Of a stretch of DNA of 32,157 nucleotides, positions 17,241-23,893 are shown piece by piece. Source of the DNA: Verrucomicrobiota bacterium. Lineage in GTDB: Bacteria; Verrucomicrobiota; Verrucomicrobiae; Limisphaerales; UBA11358. Every line of letters begins with the position of its first letter. Positions within the stretch are counted from its first letter, which is position 1. The position numbers and the translations under genes were made by a program. The notes below the pieces were generated by a model. It saw only the letters and a list, made by a program, of their open reading frames with translations. It was not told where the DNA came from and ran no database searches. Where the stretch lies: assembly GCA_014860005.1 (NCBI GenBank), contig JACZKP010000070.1, forward strand, positions 1 to 32,157. The letters are read 5' to 3'.

Positions 17241-18500
17241 TTATCGCGCCGCCGTTTGGGGCGATACATCGAGGCACACGCCTTCCTTGTCGTTGCGGGC
17301 ATAGATGCGCCCGTTCGACACGACGGCCATCGTCCAGCATTTTCCGCCGAAGGCCTGGGTGCGCGCCAGTTCCCGATACGTATCCGGCTTGGCCTCCACC
17401 AGCACAATCGGTCCGCGATCGGTTTGCGCCAGCACATTGCCGTCCACGAGAATCGTGCCACCGCCAGAGCCGAATCCATTTTGCGACCACATCTCCCTGC
17501 CCGTGGCGATCTCAATACACTTGAGCGGTGCGGTACCCAGTTCCTTGAACCCAAAAATGCCGTAAAGATAACCATCCTTGCAGACCGGCGTGGTCCAGTG
17601 ATTCATCAGTTTGCCGTCCTGTCGCCACAATTCAGCGACCGAGAAATTCGCACCCGACTTCGTCACGCGCACCGCGCCCGCCCCCACGCCGTAACCGGCC
17701 GAACAATAAACAATGTCCTGCCACACAATCGGCGATGACGCGGTGGAGATGCGGAAAGGAAAGTCGTGCCGCCACAGAACCTCGCCCGAGGTGGCCGCGA
17801 CCGAAACCAAACCGCTTTGCGTGAAGTGAATGACCTGGCGCACGCCATGAATCGTGGCCGGCACCGGCGAAGCGTGCGTGGGCTTGTCATCCTCGCCCTT
17901 CCACGCCACCTTGCCGGTACTCTTGTCGAAGGCGAGCAAGGATTGGCCGGCGCCACCCGCGTTCACGAAAATGAGGTTGCCGTCAAGGATGGGCGAGGCC
18001 GCGTGGTTCCACTGAATCACTTTGCCGTCGTTTTCCTTCACCAGATCCCGTTGCCAGATAATCTTGCCCGTGTTCGCGTCCAGACAGGTCAACGCCAGAT
18101 ACGCTCCCAGGAGGTAAACGCGATTGCCGTCCACGGTCGGCGTGGAGCGCGGGCCGTCGCCGCCCTGGCGGTCATAGGTTGCCTTCCCCAGTGTCACCGC
18201 CCAAAGCTCCTTGCCCGTACCGGCGTCCAGCGCCAGCGCGACTTCGCGGTCCTCGCCATCCACCTTGCGTTGGATGAAGGCAAACGCCTTGTCACCACTG
18301 ACGGCGAATGAGCCAAAGCTGGCCCCCAACGGTGCCTTCCAGATGACGCTCGGACCTTCCCGCGGCCAACTCTTCAGAATCGTCTCCGTGGTGGTACCAT
18401 CGTGGTTTGGGCCGCGATATTGGGACCAGTCGGCGGCGTTCAGGGTGGGCAAGGCAAACGCGCCGATAACGGCGATTCGTAAAACATTCATGGATTTCAT
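17241..18500 (-). CDS. Exported PQQ-like beta-propeller protein
   Basis: A 419-residue protein with a signal peptide (about residues 1-22, ending LNAAD). Its propeller repeats are of the PQQ-binding/BamB type: 'ALDAGTGKELW', 'CLDANTGKIIWQRDL', 'AFDKSTGKVAWKG' and 'VAATSGEVLWRHDF'. The start of the mature protein, 'WSQYRGPNHDG', is a hallmark of the large secreted family common in Verrucomicrobiota and Planctomycetota. Its role is unknown; such proteins are probably periplasmic scaffolds rather than true PQQ dehydrogenases. An internal ATG at 18491 is an alternative start. It is 33 bp downstream of parA on the same strand. Confidence 0.87.
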   Translation of the reverse strand: MKSMNVLRIAVIGAFALPTLNAADWSQYRGPNHDGTTTETILKSWPREGPSVIWKAPLGASFGSFAVSGDKAFAFIQRKVDGEDREVALALDAGTGKELWAVTLGKATYDRQGGDGPRSTPTVDGNRVYLLGAYLALTCLDANTGKIIWQRDLVKENDGKVIQWNHAASPILDGNLIFVNAGGAGQSLLAFDKSTGKVAWKGEDDKPTHASPVPATIHGVRQVIHFTQSGLVSVAATSGEVLWRHDFPFRISTASSPIVWQDIVYCSAGYGVGAGAVRVTKSGANFSVAELWRQDGKLMNHWTTPVCKDGYLYGIFGFKELGTAPLKCIEIATGREMWSQNGFGSGGGTILVDGNVLAQTDRGPIVLVEAKPDTYRELARTQAFGGKCWTMAVVSNGRIYARNDKEGVCLDVSPQTAAR

Positions 18501-18533
18501 GGCCGTTAGAATGGCATAGCCGACGTGGTTTGG

Positions 18534-19313
18534 CTACTGCGAGTTCAATCGGGCCAAAACTTCCTGTGCCAATACCTCGTAAGCCGCCGCGCTGGCGCTG
18601 TATTTGTCGTAGTGAATGATCGGTCTGCCGAAGCTGGGCGCTTCCGCGAGCTTCGTGCTGCGCGGGATCACCGTCTCGAACACCCGCTCCCCGAGCAGAC
18701 CGCGCACTTCGCTCACAACTTCATGCGACAACTTCGTGCGCGCGTCATACATCGTCATCACGACACCAAAAATTTCCAGCCGCGGATTCACCCCGCCCTC
18801 GCGCAACTGCGTCAACACCCGGTTCATCATGGAAATTCCCTCCAGCGCATAATACTCGCATTGCAGCGGCACGAGCAGACCATCGGCGGCAGCGAAGGCA
18901 TTCAAGGTGAGAATCCCCAGCGATGGCGGGCAATCCACCAGAATCAGGTCGAAGCGTCCCGACTCCACCACGGGCCGCAACGATTCAGTCACCCGCTGAA
19001 GATGATTTTCCGAGCGGGCCAATTCCACGTCCGCGCCGCACAAGTCCATCTCGCTCGGGATGACGTGCAGTCTTTCGTAGGCGGTTTCCTTCACCTTGGC
19101 CAGCAGATCGCCTTCGCCCAGCAATACGCGATAGGCGCTGTCGCCTTCGATCTTTTCCAAGCCCACACCGCTGGTCGCGTTGGCCTGCGGGTCGAGATCG
19201 AAGAGCAGCACCCGCCGCCCCATGGCCGCGAGGCACGCCGCCAGATTGACCGCCGTGGTGGTTTTTCCCACTCCGCCCTTCTGATTGGCGACCGCGATGA
19301 TTTTGGTTGGCAC
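18534..19313 (-). CDS. parA: ParA/Soj-family chromosome-partitioning ATPase
   Basis: A 259-residue deviant-Walker ATPase. 'NQKGGVGKTT' (residues 10-19, signature Lys K12) is the Walker A motif. 'FDLDPQANATSGVG' (38-51) carries Walker A', and 'DLILVDCPPSLGILT' is Walker B. ParA proteins form ATP-dependent dimers on DNA and, with ParB, position chromosome origins. No parB follows: the next gene on the strand is the PQQ-like protein, so this may be an orphan ParA-like protein positioning another cargo. The GTG at 19313 gives the canonical N-terminus 'MPTKIIAVANQKGG'; a TTG at 19349 would add 12 atypical residues. Confidence 0.93.
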   Translation of the reverse strand: MPTKIIAVANQKGGVGKTTTAVNLAACLAAMGRRVLLFDLDPQANATSGVGLEKIEGDSAYRVLLGEGDLLAKVKETAYERLHVIPSEMDLCGADVELARSENHLQRVTESLRPVVESGRFDLILVDCPPSLGILTLNAFAAADGLLVPLQCEYYALEGISMMNRVLTQLREGGVNPRLEIFGVVMTMYDARTKLSHEVVSEVRGLLGERVFETVIPRSTKLAEAPSFGRPIIHYDKYSASAAAYEVLAQEVLARLNSQ

Positions 19314-19364
19314 TGCGGGGATTAAAGTGAATTTCCGTTGGCACTTCAAGGCTTTCGGCAGTTA

Positions 19365-19380
19365 TGGCAGGAACACTGCA
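19365..19380 (+). promoter_or_regulatory. Candidate sigma-54 (-24/-12) promoter upstream of hpf
   Basis: TGGCAGGAACACTGCA matches the sigma-54 consensus TGGCAC-N5-TTGCA, with the invariant GG (19366-19367) and GC (19378-19379) exactly 10 nt apart. Transcription would begin near 19391, leaving a leader of about 60 nt before hpf. RpoN itself is encoded at 4517. No activator gene or upstream activator site was identified. Confidence 0.5.
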
Positions 19381-19450
19381 AACCATGGAGGTTCGACGTG
19401 ACCTTAGAGTTTCGCTGGATTTTATTGCGCGCCAGTCGCATGATGCCGGC

Positions 19451-19804
19451 ATGAAATTGATTCTCTCGACGCACAACGTGACCTTGACCAAGGCCATTGA
19501 AGATCACGTGCTGGACAAGCTCGACAAGCTGGACCACCTGGACCGCTGGGCCGTGGATGCCCGCGTGACCCTGGAGCACGATCACAAGCGTCTGCCGGAA
19601 AAGCAATTCGTCTGTTCCATTCGCCTGGGAGTGCGCGGGCCGGATTTATTCGCCGACCACGCAGATGAAGACCTCTATGCGGCCATAGACAGGGTGGCCA
19701 AGAAAATTGAGCAGCAGATCCGCAAGCGTCAGAACAAACGCAAAGCCCGCAAACACAAACAAGCCGCTCGCGGCAAACAGACGCTCAAGGAACGCGGCCT
19801 CTGA
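19451..19804 (+). CDS. hpf: Ribosome hibernation promoting factor (short HPF/RaiA family)
   Basis: A 117-residue short-form protein that binds the 30S decoding region in slow growth or starvation and inactivates ribosomes. The family fold is recognisable: 'LSTHNVTLTKAIEDHVLDKL' for strand 1 and helix 1, 'VTLEHDHKR' and 'FVCSIRL' for the central strands, and 'DEDLYAAIDRVAKKIEQQIRK' for helix 2. The tail is very Lys/Arg-rich. The C-terminal dimerisation domain of long HPF is absent. The start at 19451 gives the canonical 'MKLILSTHNV'. Its TGA overlaps the ATG of the amidohydrolase (TGATG at 19802-19806), implying translational coupling. A sigma-54 promoter candidate lies about 70 nt upstream. 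Confidence 0.92.
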   Translation: MKLILSTHNVTLTKAIEDHVLDKLDKLDHLDRWAVDARVTLEHDHKRLPEKQFVCSIRLGVRGPDLFADHADEDLYAAIDRVAKKIEQQIRKRQNKRKARKHKQAARGKQTLKERGL

Positions 19805-21066
19805 TGGGCGCGTCCGCTCTCCTCGTCCTGCGCGCGCGCGTCGTGCTGCCGATCCGGCGGCCACTCATCGAGAATGGCGCGGTGGTGATTTCGGGGAGGC
19901 GTATCGCCGCGGTGGGAAGTTGGACTTCGATTCGACGACGACACTCCGGCAGGACACTGGATCTCGGAGAAGTCATTCTCCTGCCGGGACTGGTCAACGC
20001 GCATTGTCATCTCGATTACACCCGGATGGCGGGAATGTTTCCGCCACCGCGCGGTTTCTGCGACTGGATCAAAACCATCACCACGGAGAAGTCCCTGTGG
20101 AGCGATGCTGATTTCGCCGTCTCTTGGCGTGACGGCGCGGCAATGCTATTGCGCAGCGGCACGACCACCGTGGCCGACATCGAAGCCATGCCGCAACTGC
20201 TGCCGAAAGCCTGGCAGCGCACGCCACTGCGCGTCATTTCATTGCTTGAGATGACCGGCATTCGCAGCCGGCGCGATCCCGATTCCGTTTTGGGCGAGGC
20301 GGCGACCAAGATTGATTCCCTGCCGCGCGGACGTTGCTTCGCCGGACTCTCACCACACGCACCCTATTCCACCCTGCCGCGCCTGATGAATCGCTGCGGG
20401 GTCATTGCCCGCCGTCGTCGCTGGCTTGTCGCCACCCATTTGGCGGAGTCCGCCACGGAGTTTGAAATGTTCCGGCACGCCCGCGGCGAGATGTTCGACT
20501 GGTTGCGGCGCAACGAGCGCGAGATGTCAGACTGCGGCGGGATTTCCCCGGTGCAACATTTGGCCGCGACGGGTTTGCTGGGCGCCAACTTGATTGCCAC
20601 GCATGTGAATTACCTCGCGCCGGGGGATGCGTCGTTGCTGGCGGGCAAACGTGTCAGCGTGGTGCATTGCCCGCGCAGCCATGATTATTTCCGACACCGA
20701 GTGTTTCCTTATGGCACACTGGCCAGGGCCGGCGTGAACATCTGTCTGGGCACGGACAGTCTGGCCACCGTGCGCAAGCATCCCCGGCGCGATCTGGAGT
20801 TGAACCTGTTCCATGAGATGCGGGCATTTGCCGCCCGTCATTCGCGTCTGGCTTCGGAACGCATCCTCCAGATGGTCACGATCAATGGCGCCCGCGCCCT
20901 CGGACTTCGCGGAGAAATCGGCGAATTGGCCAAGCACGCATGGGCCGATGTGATCGCGCTGCCCTTCAGCGGAAGCGTTGGACAAAGCTACGATGCCGTG
21001 CTGGAACATCGCGGCGGTGTTTCCGCCAGCATGATTGATGGGCATTGGGCAATTCCGCCGCACTGA
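19804..21066 (+). CDS. Zn-dependent amidohydrolase/deaminase (MtaD/SsnA/aminofutalosine deaminase-like)
   Basis: A 420-residue amidohydrolase-superfamily protein of the chlorohydrolase/nucleoside deaminase branch. Metal and catalytic residues are visible: H67-x-H69 in 'PGLVNAHCHLDYTRM', H212 with E215 in 'ATHLAES', H267 in 'ATHVNYL', and D318 in 'LGTDSLATV'. Such enzymes deaminate adenosine-, guanine- or futalosine-like compounds. A role as aminodeoxyfutalosine deaminase in menaquinone synthesis is plausible but unproven, as no mqn genes are nearby. The start overlaps the hpf stop (TGATG). A 78-bp gap holding one copy of a 29-bp direct repeat separates it from bioF. Confidence 0.85.
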   Translation: MGASALLVLRARVVLPIRRPLIENGAVVISGRRIAAVGSWTSIRRRHSGRTLDLGEVILLPGLVNAHCHLDYTRMAGMFPPPRGFCDWIKTITTEKSLWSDADFAVSWRDGAAMLLRSGTTTVADIEAMPQLLPKAWQRTPLRVISLLEMTGIRSRRDPDSVLGEAATKIDSLPRGRCFAGLSPHAPYSTLPRLMNRCGVIARRRRWLVATHLAESATEFEMFRHARGEMFDWLRRNEREMSDCGGISPVQHLAATGLLGANLIATHVNYLAPGDASLLAGKRVSVVHCPRSHDYFRHRVFPYGTLARAGVNICLGTDSLATVRKHPRRDLELNLFHEMRAFAARHSRLASERILQMVTINGARALGLRGEIGELAKHAWADVIALPFSGSVGQSYDAVLEHRGGVSASMIDGHWAIPPH

Positions 21067-21108
21067 AGGGAGAACCTTCTCGCGGTTTGTGTTCTCGGGC
21101 ATTTGGAC

Positions 21109-21137
21109 TCGTAAATCATCAATCGTAAATCGTAAAT
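21109..21137. repeat. 29-bp direct repeat, copy 1 (upstream of bioF)
   Basis: AT-rich sequence built from CGTAAATC-like units, starting TCGTAAATCATC and ending CGTAAATCGTAAAT. It is identical over 29 bp to 22376-22404 at the other end of bioF and ends 7 nt before the bioF GTG. Its composition differs sharply from the GC-rich surroundings. Confidence 0.9.
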
Positions 21138-21144
21138 TCCCCGG

Positions 21145-22395
21145 GTGCTTTCATTCGACGCCGAACTCAAGCAACGCCTCGATTCGATCCGTCAGCAAGG
21201 ATTGTTTCGCGAACTGCGCCGCGTGGACAGCGCGCAAGGGCCGCGTCTCCAGCACGGTGGAAGGGAGTTGATCAATTTTTCATCGAACGATTACCTGGGG
21301 CTGGCTAATCACCCGGCGCTCAAGGAGGCGGCCATCAAGTCCGTGGAGCAGTTCGGCGCGGGCAGCGGTGCGTCACGTTTGATCTGCGGTTCGCTTGCGC
21401 CGCATCATGAGCTTGAAGAAGCATTGGCCGCCTTCAAAGGCACAGAAGCCGCCCTGACTTTCTCCACCGGCTATGCCGCCGCGCTGGGCACCATCCCTGC
21501 GCTGTTGAGCAAGGATGACGTCGTCATCGTGGACAAACTCGTTCACGCCTGCATCGTGGATGCGGCCAGATTGAGCGGCGCGAAACTCCGCGTGTTTGCC
21601 CACAATGATCCGAATGATCTGGAGGACATCCTGAAATGGGCAAGAGGCAACATCCAACATCCGGCATTCAACATCCAACACCCAAGGAATGTTCTCGTGG
21701 TCACTGAATCCGTTTTTTCGATGGACGGTGACACGGCGCCACTGCGCGAGATCGTTGCGCTCAAGGAGAAATACGGCGCCTGGCTGATGGTGGACGAAGC
21801 GCACGCCACCGGACTTTACGGGCCAAATCGCCGCGGGCTGGCTGAGGAACTCGCCGTCAGTGACCGCATTGAAATCCAGATGGGCACACTGGGCAAGGCA
21901 CTTGGTGCGAGTGGTGGCTATATTTGCGGCAGCCGGGCGCTCGTTGATCTGCTCATCAACCGCGCCCGCAGTTTCATTTTCAGCACTGCGCCCGTTCCCG
22001 CCGCTGCCGCGGCGGCCAGAGCGGGCGTTCACCTCGTCCAATCCCGCGAAGGCGCAATGCGCTGCGAACAACTCTGGCAACACGTCCAAGTTGTAGGAGA
22101 CGACGTAAGGAGTCTCACACTCAACACCACGCAAAGTGAGAGACTCCTTACGTCGTCTCCTACAATCGAAGCGAAGCCCAGCGCGATCATCCCTGTTATT
22201 ATTGGCCATGAATCCGCCGCTGTTGCTGCCGCCACAAAACTCCGCGCGCAAGGTTTCTTTGTTCCCGCCATCCGCCATCCGACCGTTGCCCGCGGCGCCG
22301 CCCGATTGCGAATCACGCTCACCGCCACGCACACCGCTGCGGACGTTGCCCAACTAACCCGCGCGTTGTCGGAAATCGTAAATCATCAATCGTAA
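21145..22395 (+). CDS. bioF: 8-amino-7-oxononanoate synthase (BioF) carrying in-frame repeat insertions
   Basis: A 416-residue PLP enzyme that condenses pimeloyl-ACP or -CoA with L-alanine to give 8-amino-7-oxononanoate in biotin synthesis. 'INFSSNDYLGLANHP', 'GSGASRLICGS' and 'FSTGYAAALG' occur in the N-terminal half. 'VDEAHATGLYG' holds the PLP-contacting Asp and His, and the Schiff-base lysine is K251 in 'GTLGKALGASGGY'. The family usually has ~385-395 residues. The excess matches a NIQHP-repeat loop (~residues 168-180) and a palindrome-encoded loop (~316-341). The start is GTG 21145, with no obvious Shine-Dalgarno. The stop TAA (22393-22395) lies inside a 29-bp repeat. The KBL/AONS motifs alone do not exclude 2-amino-3-ketobutyrate ligase, but bioA next door favours BioF. 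Confidence 0.9.
   Translation: MLSFDAELKQRLDSIRQQGLFRELRRVDSAQGPRLQHGGRELINFSSNDYLGLANHPALKEAAIKSVEQFGAGSGASRLICGSLAPHHELEEALAAFKGTEAALTFSTGYAAALGTIPALLSKDDVVIVDKLVHACIVDAARLSGAKLRVFAHNDPNDLEDILKWARGNIQHPAFNIQHPRNVLVVTESVFSMDGDTAPLREIVALKEKYGAWLMVDEAHATGLYGPNRRGLAEELAVSDRIEIQMGTLGKALGASGGYICGSRALVDLLINRARSFIFSTAPVPAAAAAARAGVHLVQSREGAMRCEQLWQHVQVVGDDVRSLTLNTTQSERLLTSSPTIEAKPSAIIPVIIGHESAAVAAATKLRAQGFFVPAIRHPTVARGAARLRITLTATHTAADVAQLTRALSEIVNHQS
21648..21680. repeat. Direct repeat with 21-bp period inside bioF (NIQHP repeat)
   Basis: CAACATCCAACA occurs at 21648-21659 and again at 21669-21680, exactly 21 bp apart, giving a repeated N-I-Q-H-P peptide in frame. It sits in a surface-loop position just before the conserved 'VLVVTESVFSMDGD' strand, where normal BioF proteins have only a short connection. 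Confidence 0.8.
22091..22165. repeat. 75-bp palindromic repeat inside bioF ('GTAGGAGACGA' family)
   Basis: Arms 22091-22121 and 22135-22165 are reverse complements at 30 of 31 positions, around a 13-nt loop. The element is read through in frame, encoding about 25 residues ('VVGDDVRSLTLN' ... 'SERLLTSSPT'). The same arm sequence occurs in the intergenic element at 4270-4347. Confidence 0.92.
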
Positions 22396-22404
22396 ATCGT
22401 AAAT
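22376..22404. repeat. 29-bp direct repeat, copy 2 (bioF/bioA junction)
   Basis: Identical over 29 bp to 21109-21137. It contains the bioF stop codon (TAA, 22393-22395) and provides the first two bases of the bioA start codon (ATG, 22403-22405). Confidence 0.9.
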
Positions 22405-23893
22405 GCACCGGCTCGCCCAACTCGACCACGCCCACGTCTGGCATCCGTTCACCCAAATGCGCGATTGGCTCAAGCGCGAGCCAATTGTGATTGTCGAAGG
22501 CAAAGGCGCGCTGCTGCGCGACGTTTACGGCCGGGAATACCTCGACGCCAATTCCTCGATCTGGACAAATCTCCACGGACATAAGCATCCGAAGATCAAC
22601 GCCGCCATTGCGCGGCAGTTGAAAAGTGTGGCCCACAGCTCGGCTCTCGGCTTTGCGAACGAACCAGCCAGCCTGCTGGCCGCAGAGTTAGTCCGCGTCT
22701 CCAACCCCAACACGGTGGGGCGAGCGTCCTCGCGAGCCGGCTTGTCAGCAGCCTCGCCCCACCTGAATAAAGTGTTCTTCTCTGACGACGGCTCCACCGC
22801 GCTGGAAGTCGCCCTCAAGCTCGCTTACGAATTCACGCGCCGCACCCGCGAGCCGAAGGCCAGACCCCGTTTCCTCTCCCTGGAGGGTGCGTATCACGGC
22901 GACACGGTCGGCGCGGTTTCCCTTGGGCACATTGATCTGTTCCACAAAGCCTACGGCGGCATGTTGTTCAAAACAGACAAGGTGATGTCGCCGTATTGCT
23001 ATCGGTGTCCCTTCAACCGCGCCAAACCCGAGCGCGCCGATGCTCGCGAGTACCGCAAGTGCAATTGGGAATGTGTCGGCAAGGTGGAGCAGAAATTTCG
23101 CGCCCAAATGAAACGCGGCAATCCTTATGCCGCGTTTGTCTTCGAGCCGCTGATGCAAGGGGCGGCGGGAATGATTCCACAACCGCCCGGCTGGTTGCGC
23201 CGCGTCGCGGAGATCGCGCGTGGACACGGCGCGTTGTTGATTGCCGATGAAGTCATGACGGCGTTTGGCCGCGTAGGACAGGCGTCGCGCCTGTCTCCAT
23301 TCTCAGGAAAAGTTGGAGACAGGCGCGACGCCTGTCCTACGTTGCTCGCCTGCCACCGCGAAGGCGTGCAGACCGATTTTCTTTGTCTTGCCAAGGGTCT
23401 GACTGGCGGCTACCTGCCGATGGCAGCGACCCTCACGACTCAGCAAGTGTTTGATGCCTTCCTGGGCGAATATCATGAGTTCAAAACGTTCTTTCATGGC
23501 CACAGTTACACTGGCAACCAACTCGGGGCCGCTGCGGCACTTGCGTCGCTGGAAATCCTGCAAGGCAAGGTGTCGCTAAACAACCGCGCCACACTGGAAC
23601 GCACGCTGGCTGCGGAACTGCCGTCGCTCTGGTCACTCCCCCAAATCGGTGACATTCGCCAAGTGGGTTTGGTGGCCGGCATCGAACTGGTCCGCGACTG
23701 GCGCACGCGCGAACCATTTGCCCTGCGGGAACGCGCCGGCCTCCGCGTGTGCGAAGCCATGGCCCGGCGCGGCGTGTTGACACGGCCCGTCGGGAACGTC
23801 ATCGTCCTCATGCCGCCTTACTGCACCACAACGGCGCAGGCCAGAAAGATGATTGCGGCCCTGGAAGAATCCGTCAGCGAAGTATTCCGATGA
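22403..23893 (+). CDS. bioA: Adenosylmethionine--8-amino-7-oxononanoate aminotransferase (BioA) with two in-frame palindrome insertions
   Basis: A 496-residue class III PLP aminotransferase that converts 8-amino-7-oxononanoate to 7,8-diaminononanoate with S-adenosylmethionine as amino donor. The BioA signature 'WHPFTQM' is at 13-19. 'SDDGSTALEVALKLA' and 'LEGAYHGDTVGAVSLG' follow. D282 in 'IADEVMTAFGR' contacts the PLP ring, K331 in 'CLAKGLTGGYLPM' is the Schiff-base lysine, and 'HGHSYTGNQLG' is also typical. Usual length is ~430-460. The excess is two repeat-encoded segments, ~104-121 and ~290-313; the second directly follows the conserved FGR loop near the active site. Both keep the frame, so the enzyme may still work. 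Its TGA overlaps the next ATG (ATGA, 23890-23893). Confidence 0.94.
   Translation: MHRLAQLDHAHVWHPFTQMRDWLKREPIVIVEGKGALLRDVYGREYLDANSSIWTNLHGHKHPKINAAIARQLKSVAHSSALGFANEPASLLAAELVRVSNPNTVGRASSRAGLSAASPHLNKVFFSDDGSTALEVALKLAYEFTRRTREPKARPRFLSLEGAYHGDTVGAVSLGHIDLFHKAYGGMLFKTDKVMSPYCYRCPFNRAKPERADAREYRKCNWECVGKVEQKFRAQMKRGNPYAAFVFEPLMQGAAGMIPQPPGWLRRVAEIARGHGALLIADEVMTAFGRVGQASRLSPFSGKVGDRRDACPTLLACHREGVQTDFLCLAKGLTGGYLPMAATLTTQQVFDAFLGEYHEFKTFFHGHSYTGNQLGAAAALASLEILQGKVSLNNRATLERTLAAELPSLWSLPQIGDIRQVGLVAGIELVRDWRTREPFALRERAGLRVCEAMARRGVLTRPVGNVIVLMPPYCTTTAQARKMIAALEESVSEVFR
22714..22763. repeat. 50-bp palindromic repeat inside bioA ('GGTGGGGCGAG' family)
   Basis: Perfect 11-bp terminal arms, GGTGGGGCGAG (22714-22724) and CTCGCCCCACC (22753-22763), enclose a core containing CTCGCGAG. 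It is read in frame as 'VGRASSRAGLSAASPH', a stretch with no counterpart in ordinary BioA proteins just before 'KVFFSDDGST'. Confidence 0.75.
23272..23341. repeat. 70-bp perfect hairpin repeat inside bioA ('GTAGGACAGGCG' family)
   Basis: Arms 23272-23299 and 23314-23341 are exact reverse complements over 28 bp, with a 14-nt loop. Each arm also holds a smaller palindrome (CAGGCG-TCG-CGCCTG), so a branched fold is possible. It is read in frame as 'VGQASRLSPFSG' followed by 'KVGDRRDACPT'. I recall this peptide from many unrelated Verrucomicrobiota protein predictions, which suggests a widespread repeat. Confidence 0.95.

Noticed and set aside
21109..22404. CGTAAATC units considered as a CRISPR-like array
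   Set aside because: Only two copies, more than 1.2 kb apart, with a gene between them; there are no regular spacers and no cas genes.
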